A DNA stretch of 64,000 nt from Linnemannia elongata (lineage: Eukaryota; Mortierellomycota; Mortierellomycetes; Mortierellales; Mortierellaceae), in contig JAXBDG010000011.1 of the NCBI GenBank assembly GCA_036320915.1, positions 1,076,501-1,140,500 on the forward strand, read 5' to 3'. Under the pieces are notes generated by a model, which saw nothing but the letters and a program-made list of their open reading frames with translations, ran no database searches and was not told the DNA's origin. Positions 13,005 through 24,832 of this stretch are shown piece after piece (the stretch's first letter is position 1; the number at the start of each line of letters is the position of its first letter). The translations under genes and the position numbers were made by a program.

Positions 13005-14011
13005 TGATGGTCTTGTTCGGTTGTTGAAAGAAAGAGGTAAAAATTGTAGTTTTAAGGACTGTTAAGTCAAGGGTCTTTTACACTTTGTAAGACAGACAAA
13101 TCAATCATTGATGGTGCCTGGGCGGGGATCGACCTGCTAGCTGCCAGTTTTCTTAAGGGCGAGAGCAAAGGTATCATTCTCATTGAATCGAACTCTTATT
13201 GTTGATACCCCATTCTCCCTCTTCCATTCTCTCAGTCCTCTTTCTCTCTCCCTCTCCTCCTTCCTTCCCTCACTTTTGGATCAAGTGGAAAAAAACGACT
13301 TTCTTTTCAGAGTTGCTTCGGCTCTTTCTAGCTTATTGTCACCTTTTCAAGCAAACAAAATGAATGGAGAGGGTTGATGTTATATTGGGAATGAAATTCT
13401 TACCACGCTTAATGTTTTTTGTTACACGGTGGCGGATATGAGTACCCTTTTTTTTTCATCTTTGGCCGACAACAATCTTCAATGCGTGCGCGGCTGTGAG
13501 AGGATTATCGTTTTTGTTTCCTGGCGAAAAAGGACGATTGGGCACTTTCAAAAGAAAGGTAAAACTCCAGGCTATACAAAAAATGAAATGTAGGGGGATA
13601 GACAACAAGAACATATATAGCGCTTGACTTCACAGAGCGGTGATGAATACATGACTTTTAAAAACATAAGCAGAGCTGGTTCGGCCTCTTTTGTATAATT
13701 ATGGGCGATACACTCAACGCATTATAAAAACAATTGGATGGAGTGAGTGGGCACAGAAGAAAAAAGCAAAAGTGAAAGGAAGTTGCAAAGAATAAAACCG
13801 ACCGAATAGTCCAAGGAAATAAAAGAAAGCGAAGAGGGAACCACTAGGTCAACTGCGATGGTGCATGTCGACACTGTTTGTCTGCTCTTGTCACTGCTAC
13901 AGTGCTACAAACGGGAGACTCGTATCCTTGGCTGTATCTTTTGTTTTTGAGTGATATTGACGCAACGGGATAAAAGTGGATAAAACGCTAGTCATCATCT
14001 GCAGAATGCTA

Positions 14012-14014
<3 letters not shown>

Positions 14015-14041
<27 letters not shown>
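14015..14041. repeat. Poly-T tract (27 bp)
   Basis: Uninterrupted T run about 0.9 kb upstream of the methyltransferase start. Such mononucleotide runs recur across the window (30181, 38183, 39023) and are expected to vary in length. Confidence 0.9.
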
Positions 14042-14042
<1 letters not shown>

Positions 14043-14952
14043 GGATGGCGTCGCGAGTCAAAGACCCTCAAGGGATAACAGTTGCCACGTACATTGTTCG
14101 CTCCTTTGTACGTCAAATTTTCGTTCATCACGACGCCGCGTCGTCCACAAACGCGTCCCCCCTTTTCTACCTACGTTCCAGACGCGCTGCATCAACACCA
14201 ACTAACCGACGATAAAAAGACGATAAAAAAAGACAAAAGTCCCAGCTCTTTCTATGGTGGCCCTGCACAAAACTGTCCGAGCATCATTCTCATCCATAGC
14301 GACACCATCCTTCTTATACCGCCTCTCGCTTACGCAAAGAATAAAAAAAAAGGTGAAAAACGGCGCCGTTCCAGGTCCTCAACCTGCACCCCTGCATACC
14401 CTGTACTCCAATTCTATCGGGCCGATATGTCAGTTCCGCCTTCAATGCTTCAACGCGCACATTAAAGAACGGACTTGTTATCTTTTTCATGCGCAATTCT
14501 CTCCTTTGCTCACCCCTATCTAATGTCGTCAGTTTGTAAAAAAAATCAGAACGAAGGAGAAACACTGGCTCATGCTCTTCAATGGCTCGGACCCATCCTG
14601 ATACGACACATTTCGCGCACCATCTCACAACCAGCTTCAAAATAAAGCTCCATGCATCGATCAATTCCTTCTCTTCCTTCCTATCCCTACTTCCCATTCT
14701 CCACTCCCTTAGAGAACCACACACAGACCAAAACACAAAAAAGAAAAGTAAAAAAATAAACCCTTCGCTCCCTAACTTTCATCTTGCCAACACAAAGATA
14801 AGTGCAGGCTTAACTTTTCCTTTTTTTTTTTTTTTTCTCACATTCCTCGCTATCATAAAACAACCCTTACTTATAGAGCATTGCGTCGCCTAACGCTTTA
14901 CACTCTTCCTTTTTCTCTTTTGCTTTTTCCCACACACGCAATCCTCAGCAAA

Positions 14953-16185
14953 ATGTCTGCATCAACTCCCACCACTCTTCCTTTTAGTCTCGACCGCCTG
15001 ATGAACCAACAACAAGTCGATATGGATTCTTCAGAAAAACTCAAGTTCTCTAAACAAGCCCCTGGCCACCAACATCACAGCCATCATCAGATCCCTTCGG
15101 CTCTCCCCTCCCCAGACGACTCCGAGTCCGACGAGATCGAAGGCGGTACCAGCAACGGGACTACCATCAGCACCAACAACACGAATGAGACAATATGCCA
15201 CGGCCGAGTCAAGAACCCTGAGACAATGGTCTCCAAGTCCTGGTGGAAGACAGTCTTCAGCGACCAACTCTATCTACAGACCGACGGAGACGTTGTCGAA
15301 GACCCGGCCATCACCCTCGAAGAAGTTCGGCTCCTCGAGGGTATCACCGCTATCCGCGATATTCTCCAGGCCTCTTCTGATTCTTCTGCTTCTGCGAGGA
15401 CGATCAAGGTACTTGACTTGTGCTGTGGACAAGGGCGCCATATCCTTCAGCTCGCGGAACTGTACCCTGCCTTGGAGCTCTATGGACATGACCAGTCCGA
15501 ATTCTTGATCCAATTAGCCTGCTCCCGAGCTGCTGCCGCTGCCGCCTCTGCTGCCTCAATCAAGGATGACGTACCATTGAACACTTCCCCCACCACCAAG
15601 AAAAAAGGCGCTCAGATCCAATTCACAGTCGGAGATTGCCGCTCGATCCCTTTCTCCGACTCAACCTTTGACCTCGTCCTAGTCATGGGAAACTCCTTCG
15701 GCTACTTCTCCAACGACAAAGACGACGAAATCCTCCTCACCCAGATCCACCGAGTCCTCCGCCCCGGCGGGGTCGTGGTCTTGGATATCACAGATGGCGC
15801 CTACCAGCGGGAGAACTATTCCCCTAGGGGGTGGGAATGGGTCGATGATGAGATGTTGGTCTGTCGAGAGAGGTGGCTGAGCGAGGACAAGAAGCGGTTG
15901 GTCTGTAGGGAGGTTGTTGTCAAGACTGCTCAGGGGGTGATTCGGGACCAGTTCTATCAGGAGCGTCTTTATGACAGTGGCGAGATGGGTGAGGTGCTGA
16001 GAGCCGCTGGGTTGAAGCGTGTCGATCAAGACGAGGTCGGCGAAGAGCAAAAGCGCCAGGGCCAGGGCGATCACCAGGTGCTCGACTTGGAGATTAAGAC
16101 CGGCAAGGAAATGAGCCAGCGCGGAGAGGACCTAGGCATGATGGACCAGCGAAAGTTTGTCGTCGCTGTCAAGCCTGTCCTATAA
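14953..16185 (+). CDS. Class I SAM-dependent methyltransferase, intronless
   Basis: 410 residues from the ATG at 14953; the in-frame sequence upstream of it is pyrimidine-rich leader, so that start was chosen. The first 120 residues are Ser/Thr/His-rich and disordered. The Rossmann-type methyltransferase core follows: motif I VLDLCCGQGRH at 153-163 (the SAM-binding glycine loop), an acidic residue after the second strand in LYGHDQS, GDCRSIPF, a motif II-like DLVLVMGNSFGYF, and VLRPGGVVVLD from 268. The MGNSFGYF segment and overall form recall bacterial methyltransferases of the UbiE/Methyltransf_11 kind. A 30-residue Ala/Lys-rich insert sits between motif I and the GDC motif. The substrate cannot be told. 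No introns, unlike most neighbours. Tail-to-tail with the PPP1R37-like gene, 207 bp apart. Confidence 0.85.
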   Translation: MSASTPTTLPFSLDRLMNQQQVDMDSSEKLKFSKQAPGHQHHSHHQIPSALPSPDDSESDEIEGGTSNGTTISTNNTNETICHGRVKNPETMVSKSWWKTVFSDQLYLQTDGDVVEDPAITLEEVRLLEGITAIRDILQASSDSSASARTIKVLDLCCGQGRHILQLAELYPALELYGHDQSEFLIQLACSRAAAAAASAASIKDDVPLNTSPTTKKKGAQIQFTVGDCRSIPFSDSTFDLVLVMGNSFGYFSNDKDDEILLTQIHRVLRPGGVVVLDITDGAYQRENYSPRGWEWVDDEMLVCRERWLSEDKKRLVCREVVVKTAQGVIRDQFYQERLYDSGEMGEVLRAAGLKRVDQDEVGEEQKRQGQGDHQVLDLEIKTGKEMSQRGEDLGMMDQRKFVVAVKPVL

Positions 16186-16392
16186 TGCACCCCAACTACA
16201 TGTGAGCATATGTCCGATACAAACGAACGGAATGAAATTTTATTTTACTTTTCTCTATGGTTTTGTGTCGCTGGCGAGAATCTAATGGCGTGGGAATAAA
16301 CGGGGAAAGAATTTATGCATCAGTTCTTTGCTTTCTCTCTCATTCTCTCTCTCTCTCGCCCACCAGCAAGATCTGCTCATAGATATTGTAAT

Positions 16393-19300
16393 TCATACCT
16401 GGATTTTGAGCTCTTCTCCTGACAGCTCGGCAGGGACATCCTCTACAAGGGCGTTCTCGAGAAGATCCTTTCCTCGACGCAAAACTATCAGGGTACGATT
16501 GAGTAGGAGACTAGTTAGAAAGGATGCGGGGACAATGCAAAATTAAGCCGAAACGACAAAGAAACAAGATTGTGTACCTTCTCCTTCTTCTACTTCGGCG
16601 GCTTTGCGGAGCTTCTCCAAGGGACTGGCCAAAGCTGAAGGCGAGCACTCTCCCTCAACTATACCTGTGTCAAGAGTGTTGACGGGCGTAGGTTTCAGGC
16701 CTCGTCCTCGGTACGTGTTTTCAGAGGTCTCTGGTGCAGACTCATCGGTGGTCATGGTGGCAGTCGATGTCAACGTGGGCGACCGGCGCTCAGACGCCAA
16801 GAGCGAAGTCCGTCGGACATCATTCAGGGCGTCGTTGGTAAACACTTCGTCATCCATGTCGTCGTCATCCTCAAGCAAGAATGATGACCCCATGTCGTCC
16901 GCTGCCTCCTCAGTCAAAACATCAGGGACAACCTGAGCATCGTCGTGCTCTTGCTCTTGCTCCTGCTGGCTCTGAGGTACAGTTGAGGAGTTGTCAGCCT
17001 CAGGAGGTGATTGCTCTGTGGGGGTAGAAGGTGGAAGAGAGTTGGTCCTCTTGCCAACCATCATGTTGGGAGGCATCTCTGGAAGTGCAAACAGGGCTCG
17101 ATATGCTTGAAGGAAAGTGTTGATGGTGTTGCCCAAGGATTCCAGCTCCAACATGGCCCTCTCGTTGTCAACTCTCGTCAAAAGATTCATAATGTTCGCT
17201 TGGTGGCGCTTGCACTGGTGGTATAATTGCTATCAACACCACAAACAACAACGCATATGATTAATTTAAGCTCCCCACTAAGTACGCGACAATATTTCAG
17301 TTAACAAACACGGTCTTACCTCGATTGGTGGCGGTGCGCGGTAGAGAACTCCCTTCAGAATATCAAGCATCTTCTTGTCCTCAGGAGTGTGAACAAGGGG
17401 TGTTGTTGGCGTAGAAGGCGTCTGACCATGTTCACTGTACTCTTCAGTATGCCCATTTTGATAGTTTCGAGACTCAATTGCGACTCTGCCATAGAGATGC
17501 TCATACCAGTCGCGACGCATGACCTTCTCACGGTTCAAGGCTCTCTCTAATGCTGTTAGGGTCTCTCTTGTCCGGTAGAGCTCGCCAGCAACCACCTCCA
17601 GAAGCGACCAGCGACTATCTTCGACAGAGGGAGCCACAGGCTCGGGTATAATGGCAGCTGAGGGGTGTCGGAAGATAGTGTTGGTGGGCATGTCGTCGGG
17701 CGAGGGCATGCCCTCGTTCGAACCAGTCTTTGCCTCCATGTTGCGAATGCAGGCTCTCAAAATATCGCGGGAAAGTCGAGCAAACTCGGCGTCATTTGGA
17801 GGAACGTTCATGTCCAAGCAGGTGATGCTCTTGTTCATGCGAATACTGACGGAGAGCGCCATGACACCGGCAATATCGACGAGGTCGTTTCCTGTCAGAT
17901 CCAGCTGAACAAGGGTGCGGGTCTCGGGAAGGAACTCTGCCAAAGCAATGGCGCCTTCGGATTGGATGCCAGTATTGGACAACGACAGTTTGGTCAGAGT
18001 CTTGTTGTAGGCCAGCTTTTGCGTCAATGCATTCATGCCAGTAATGACAGGTCCACAAACACGATTGTTGCTGAGATCCAGTGCCTCCAATCCAATGTTG
18101 AGTTTCTATTGTCAAGTATGGATAAAAAATGGCTTAACACTTAGCACGGTGTGACAGTGCTGCACGCACACGTTGCATATTCCTACTATACTTACAAGTG
18201 CATCGGCAAGGACGACAAGGCGTGCAGGATCCAGGTTGTTGTTGGCGAGAATAAGACACTTAAGCGACATATTTCTGCGCAATGTCTGAGCCACGTAGTC
18301 TGCTCCTTGCTGTAAAAATGTTTTAACAGCAAAAATGAAGTGTGATTTGGTTAACAAGCCATCCCACAAGTATTGGGGTTACAACTGCTATCGTGCGGAC
18401 CAAATTAATGCTTAGCACTTACTCGGAGGTCGTTGTCAGATACATCCAGAGTTTCGATACCGCGAGTGCGCTTCAACAACTCTGGGTTCACGATGCCTGG
18501 GAAAACTCGCTTGAATCCTTGCTCTTCATTGTTGATTGGGATGACTTTGTTGGGTTGGTCGTCATAATCACGCATCATCACTCCAATCCAGACGCCTCCG
18601 GCAGCACCGATTCTGTTTGAGCGCATTGATACCTGTCGCAAGTTGGACTCCCTGATCGCAGGTGCTATGGATTGATAAAGATAACAAAGTACTTATTATT
18701 AGATTGTAAAGTTCGGAGGAAAGCGTAGACCAACAACAGCGGTGACACGTAGATACAATACTCACCAATCGTCTCCAGGAGGTTTCCGCGCAGTCCACAA
18801 CGATCCATGCGCAACTCTTCGAGTCTCGATCCAAATCCAAGTCGTCCAATCTTGAGTGCATGTGCCAGGAACTCAATAGATTTCTTGTCCATGGGAATGC
18901 CGGAGACGTTGAGGCTCTTGAGTGCTTTGGTCTAGAACAACCAGTTACAACACCAACGTCGTTAGATACTGGTGCCTGCCTTACAATTCGGTCGTACCAA
19001 CACCTCGCTTCGTATCGAGATCTAGGCTTACCTTCTTTACAAACACGGAAATGTATTTGAATCCCAGTGACTTTATCCTTTTATTATCCTGGAGACTGAG
19101 CAGGGTCAATGTGTCGGTGAGCAGCAGGCTGTACAGCAGCATTTTCAAAGTCTATATTACGGGTATAATCAGAGCAGCAGTGTTAATATGTATGCCTATG
19201 GCCTTGATAATCCAGAATATTAGAAACAGTGTACACACTTACATCATCTTCCAGGGCGCAATTGTCCAAAATGAGATGTTTCAGTCCGAACTCCAGCGTG

Positions 19301-20888
19301 AGCACATCCGAGATAGGGTCCAGAGCTCTCCGAGGCAAAGGCTCGCCTAAAAGTCGTGAAGCAGGCGAATGTTAGCAATGGAAACCACTGACGATTTCCT
19401 TCCTGAAATACTACGGTGCAGAACTGGCAGGCTTTGACATCCATACCTGTCAGGTCAATTGTCGTCAGCAGTGGGTTCAACGGACGGCTTGAGGCAATCT
19501 AGAAGTGTGGTTGACAATTGAACATAGTCAGCGACTTTCTCCAACATGCGGAGAGCCCAAAAATAAACTTGGAATGAACACCCAGAATAAAGTACGTTTT
19601 ACTCCATACCTGCATGTCGTTAATGAGGCGCTCGATGGGAAACTCTTCGCGACTGTTGCAGGCTGTGAGGTAATAGTTCATGATCTCCTTCGCCGTGTAG
19701 ATGTTGTCGTCGACCAGTACACCTTCGCTTGTCATGATGACCTTCTTGGGCTGAACTGGTGCTGGCGGCACAGGAACCCTCCTTGGCTCTGACTCCTCCT
19801 CTGACTCGTAGGCGTCGTCGTTGTGAAACACGTGCTCGGTCGTCAGTTGCCCAACGGAGAACCGCACGCGCTTCAAGGACTTGTCGGACAGCAGTGATGT
19901 GACACTTCCGTTGGATTCCAAGAAAGAGATGGGTCGTTCGTTGTTGACAAATACGGGCGGTCCTGTCCTAGGTCGTCCTACAGGCGGTCCTGAGGGGATT
20001 GGCGGATGTCCTTGGGGTGATACCGCTGCTGCTGCTGTTGCCTGGGAAACTAGTTTTTGAAACATTGATGGGCCATTAGCTGTGTAGGCTGTCGGTGTCG
20101 TAGGTCCACTCATGGCGGCAAGTTTGCTGACGGTGCTCTGGAGCCATTGGGACTTGAAAACGGGGCTCCTAACAGGCTGCTCGATGAAGGGATAGGCAGT
20201 CTCCTTCCTGAGAATGGACTTTTTCGGAGTACAGTTGAGGTCAATGGCTCGCAATGGGGGTCTCTTCAGCTTGGGCTTTGTGATAATTATCACTACAAAG
20301 TGGCAGAGAAAGGGTTTTCTAGGTCAATCAGTCGTCACTCTTGATTGCTCACGAGGCATTTTTCACACAGGCTGCTCTAAGGCAATTTTTCAACATACTT
20401 CCTTGGTGTTGCGATGATGATGACCTCTGCAGCACAGGCTGTCCGTTGCTGGCGACAGGTGCAATCGGTTTAGCTGTGGCATTGACTGGTTCGTCGGTCA
20501 TGGCTTCAGTGAGAGCAACATCCGGTTTTCCATCGACAGTGGTCACTGCATCCTGATTCGTCTCGGCAGTCGGTGTCGAAGGTGTAGAAGCAGCAGAGTC
20601 TTTTGGCGAGGTAGGTGTGGTAGGTTCGTTAGTAGGCGAAGAAATAGGATCGAGGGCAGGCATCTCAGGCAAGTTCGTCGTGTCTGACTTGGCAGGGCTG
20701 TTGTTGTTGTTGTCGTCGTCGTCGTTTACGGGGAGGGCCTTCTTGACAGGAGTAGTGGAAGCCTTGTCGTTGTCGTTGTTGCCGTTGCTGGTGATTGAGA
20801 TGTTGGTCTCAGGGGTGTCCTGGCTGGAGGTGTGGGACGACGAGTGCATGCCTGTGCTTGAAGAGTCCCTGTGGTTTATGCCTATCAT
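16393..20888 (-). CDS. PPP1R37: PPP1R37-like leucine-rich-repeat protein, PP1-docking subunit
   Basis: Eleven exons by hand: 20888-20399, 20292-19610, 19498-19447, 19346-19243, 19151-19032, 18931-18766, 18664-18423, 18309-18196, 18105-17320, 17229-16578, 16484-16393; 1166 residues, phases consistent. The N-terminal 300 residues are Ser/Pro/Thr/Asn-rich. A canonical RVxF protein-phosphatase-1 docking motif, RVRF, is at 305-308. Next comes a helical segment (EIMNYYLTACN) like that preceding the repeats in animal PPP1R37. The ribonuclease-inhibitor-type LRRs follow (LILDNCALEDD, KSLNVSGIPMDKKS, ETLDVSDNDLR, EALDLSNNRVCG). The C-terminus is acidic. Animal PPP1R37 binds and inhibits PP1; the same role is inferred here. 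The last small exon is tentative: without it the frame would stop at 16543 after a short odd tail. Confidence 0.85.
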
Positions 20889-21965
20889 GAAGGCAGGCTA
20901 GTGAGCCGGGCGGTGGCGTCGAAGGATGAAGAAGAAGAAGAAGAGGAGGAGAAGGAAGTGAAGACGAGAGGGAATGGAGAAGATGATGGAAGGCACAAGT
21001 GAGAATGAAAAAAAGAATGAAAAGAAGAGGAAAGAAGTCGAGTTCAACGTGAGAGTGAGAGAGAGAGTGGGAGAAAGAGAGAGAGGGAAAAGGGGGAAAA
21101 GGAAAAAATATCCAGGCCAGGGTTGAGAGCCAACAAGTGAAAAACATGTTTCTTCCTTTCGTCCTTTCTTGCCTTTGAATTTTTTTTTTTTTTTCTCCGC
21201 GTGGTCCACGCCATTGCCATGCCAATGCCATGCGATTTGTATACAAGTATGTATTTCTGCGGTATGAGTAAAAGAGATCACATCCCCCTCCCTCCCCTAT
21301 TTCTGACCACGGACAGACGACATGAACAATCCAAACTCTCTCTTCCCCAACCTACTACTTCTACCTGTGCCCACAACTACTTACAAACACCAATAGCTGT
21401 TGGCCTCTAAACACAGAGACAGGCAGGCCTAGGAAAACATACTCTCCTGGCACACTCCTTCACACACCTTCGGGCCAATAATCCTGTTTGTTGTATGTAC
21501 AACAACATTGTCCAACCGTTCCAACCCTGCCACCCAATGCCTGGCATGCATGGACCCTCTCTTTCTTTTGGTTCTTCCTGTTCTTCCTCCTCTTCTTCTT
21601 GAACCTCTTCTTTTGCTCACACTTCCAACCATAACCCCTCTCTCTCTCTCTCTCTCTCTTACACGCACACACATACACACACACCACACACATACACACT
21701 CAGAACAAAGAACAAAGAACAAAGCGTGTCATCTCTCCATCTCATTCGACTCATTCACTTTCCGACCGTGCTCATTCCTCTCTTTCTCTTTCTCTTCTCT
21801 TTTCTTCCCTTTTCCTCTTGTTCTTTTTCTTTCTCTTATCCTCCTTGCTTTCCTTCTCTTCATCCTTCCCACTCACTCCACTCTCCAGCTTTACCCTTTC
21901 CTTCTCTCCCCTTCAAACCCCGCTGACAAAACACGAACAAATCGCGCCCACACAACCATCAAAAG
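20889..21965. other. Divergent intergenic region (1.08 kb), promoters of two genes
   Basis: Lies between the starts of the PPP1R37-like gene (minus) and the HSPA12-like gene (plus). It is strongly strand-asymmetric: purine-rich on the plus strand at 20930-21110 and pyrimidine-rich at 21540-21930. A CT microsatellite sits at 21640-21660 and a CA-rich repeat at 21663-21700. Open frames here only reflect this low complexity. Confidence 0.6.
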
Positions 21966-24832
21966 ATGATCCACTCACCTGTGGAGACTCCTCCCGCGAT
22001 CCCTCCTCGACCTGTCTCCTGTTCACCAGCAGCCCGCCCTGTTCAACTCTCCAACAATCGGTCATCCCTTCAACTAGCCTATCCACAACCACATCAACAG
22101 CAGCAACCGCGATACTACTCTCCAGAGCAACAACAGCAACAGGAACTACAATATCAATTACAGCAATTGACAATAGACCCGCAATATAACCATCATCAAC
22201 AAACTCCAAAAGCCTTCGCCCAGGAGAGCAACATATCACCATCAACGTCGGACAGGCTTGAGACTAAGGAACATCCATACAAGCAGGCCAGTCGCCACTC
22301 CCTCGTTGCTCAGCCTACCTATCTTCTATCCTCCTCCTCTGTGACATCCATTCCAGGAACATTACCCCCAAATCGAGCACAATACCACCATCGTCTATCC
22401 GCCCCACTACCCTTATCTCCTTCATCGCCACAGCAGCAACAGCAACTACCACAAAACCAACACCAGAACCAACAATTGCAACAACAATCTCAACTTCGAC
22501 AAAAACAACACTCCTTTCATGGAACACCCTTTATACCGAAGGACACGCAGAGGGACCTCTCTGTCCGTCCCAGAATCATCAAGGCCAGCTCACTCCCCAC
22601 CTTGGTCCCACCTCCCATCCCAACCGCCACTCGACCACCATTCATGACCGTATACCCCTCAGAGTCAACACTTCTAGTCAAACCAGGCAATGTTGTTGGA
22701 GCACCCGCACTTGTCCGGATGTCCCTTCTCAATGGCCATCGTCTCATCGGTAAGTTTTTTTTATTACTCTAAGACAATTGATTCCGGGCTATCTATGAGC
22801 TGCGCGGGGATGAAATATCCTGGCTCAAAGCTCAAGGAGCAAGAAGACTAAATTTCTTCTTATACCATCGGCGTTACCGACTCAACGCGCTTCCTCTTTG
22901 CAACGAGTTTTCTGGCACGTTGTTTTCTCATTTTTCTCGCTGTCTTCATTTTTTGTGTTTGCACAGCCGCTGGGCCACCAAAAATCATCAAGAATCCTCA
23001 AAAGATCAAGGCTCTACTCGAGCGCCCTGTCCCTCGCATAGCCGTAAGAATTGGACTACCTTAGTCATTTCCTTTTTTACACTGCTACTTTCTTACTTGT
23101 ACTTGTTCTTGACAAAGAACAAACCAACAGCCTAGATCCAACCATTCTCACCCATCTCTTTGTCTCTGTTGATTTAACAAAAAAATTAGGTTCAGAAACG
23201 ACTCAACACATTACTGGGAGACTTTTATGGCGAAAACGTGGATGTGAACAGGAACGGCAAGGTCATCGACACATCTGCCAGTACTCGACAAAAGCACAGT
23301 CCGCCGCATAAGGACAAGGCAAAGAAAAAATCGCGCAAGATATCAGGAATTGTGGTCGGCATCGACTTTGGCAACACATTCACCGGCGTGTCCTATGCCT
23401 ACCAAAACGGCGGAGAGATGATTGACGTTGTGAAGTGGTACGCTTTCCATGTCTTTAGTATGTTTGGGAGAAAAATCGATCCGATTCTTTAACAACGTTC
23501 AGGAACTCACCATCATCGCTCTATGAATATGTTTATCCAACTACTAGGCCAAAGTCAACAAGCGCATACTCTAAGGTGCCGACAGTGAACCTTTACAACT
23601 CGGAGACAGACGTCAGGAGGCTAACAGAATGGGGCTCCTCTGCAGTGGCAAGTTATCGACGTTCCAAAGGCAACCGCACACTAATCTCGGACTACAAACT
23701 ACAATTCTTTGATGAAGGTCGGCGATCAGTGATGAAGCATGGATTATTCCTGACAGACGTCTTGACGCATTATCTTCGAGGAGTTCACGAATATCTTATG
23801 GAAGAGATCAACAAAGCCCAGGCCCTCAGCTCAGGAACAGTCCCTATGCACTACTGCGTCACGGTGCCAAAGTCATGGAGTAGGTCCACCCAGGGCCTTA
23901 TCTTGCGATGCTACGTTGACGCCGGTATCATTTCACAGACACGAGCACCCAACGTTGTCGTCATTTCGGAGGCTGAGGCAGCAGCGACTTACTGTCGGGA
24001 ACATTGTGTTGAAGCAGACCTGCTCGAAGATGGCGACCTCTTTATGATCTGCGATGCTGGAGGTCGAACGACACAAGTCACTGTCTTTCGGGTGGATGAT
24101 TCTTTAGGCGTTCGCCACTTTGAATACCTCTCGTCCTCCCACGCCGAGGACTGTGGCTCAGTCATGCTCGACCAGAACTTTAAGGGTCTTGTCCTACAAC
24201 GACTCTCTGGACTGGACCTCGATGCACGGCCGCAACGACAAAAGGCGCTCGAGACCCTACTCGACGGATTCGCAGAGATCAAGTCGCTATTTGATACCCG
24301 CGCAAAGGAGGAAATCAAGCACTTGTCGGTACCCATGGGACTGGACATCTACGAGCTCAACCCGATACCGGACTGGATGGACGACGACTTTATGGCGGTC
24401 TCTGGACAGGAACTCTGCGACAAGGTGTTTGACCCGGTCATTGAGCGAATAGTGGGCCTTATTCTGGAGCAGGCTCAGGAACATCCCCGAATCTTTGCAG
24501 GACTGTTTCTTGTCGGCGGGTTCGGGAGTAACAAGTATCTCTGCCACAAACTCAAGGAAACGTTCCTGCTGTCTCACAAATCATCTACAACATCACCGCA
24601 CCATTCTGGATCGCTGCATTCTCGACCTTCATCGAATGCTTCTAGAAGCAACCTTGCGTCGATCGAGGAAATCCCAGAGACGGGTATGGGCATGGGCAGT
24701 GCCACTCATGCAGGGCTAATTGAGAAGGTTGTCATGGTCCCCAAGGCTGAGCTGGCTGTTGCTCGAGGTGCTGTCATTTATGGGCTTAAAAGTGCTGCTG
24801 CCGCCGCCAAACGCTCAAGATCTGGCAGATGA
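21966..24832 (+). CDS. HSPA12-like Hsp70-family ATPase
   Basis: Four exons by hand: 21966-22749, 22967-23043, 23190-23437, 23548-24832; 797 residues. Residues 1-255 are Gln/Pro/Ser-rich and likely disordered. The actin-like ATPase fold begins with phosphate-1 motif GIDFGNTFTG at 344-353 and continues with VVISEAEAAA. The phosphate-2 region is DAGGRTTQ at 539-546, and the adenosine motif VGGFGSN at 692-698. There is no substrate-binding domain or EEVD tail, as in animal HSPA12A/B and the expanded fungal relatives. The phosphate-2 motif is unusual: Hsp70s have D-x-G-G-G-T-x-D, but here the third Gly is Arg and the last Asp is Gln, which may weaken ATP hydrolysis. The cellular role of this fungal group is poorly defined. 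Confidence 0.88.

Larger units (their letters stand above)
12868..14952. other. 2.1-kb intergenic region, no convincing gene
   Basis: Divergent region between the ARL5 gene (minus) and the methyltransferase gene (plus), so it carries both promoters. It contains a G-quadruplex-like element (12986-13004), a 27-bp T run (14015-14041), pyrimidine-rich stretches at 13190-13280 and 14660-14940, and an A+T-rich core around 13560-13850. Open frames here are low-complexity and have no recognisable domain. Confidence 0.6.

Noticed and set aside
13118..13160. tRNA-like segment on the minus strand resembling a T-arm with a GGCACCA end
   Set aside because: The would-be T stem does not pair, there is no matching 5' acceptor strand, and eukaryotic tRNA genes do not encode CCA. 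Taken as chance.
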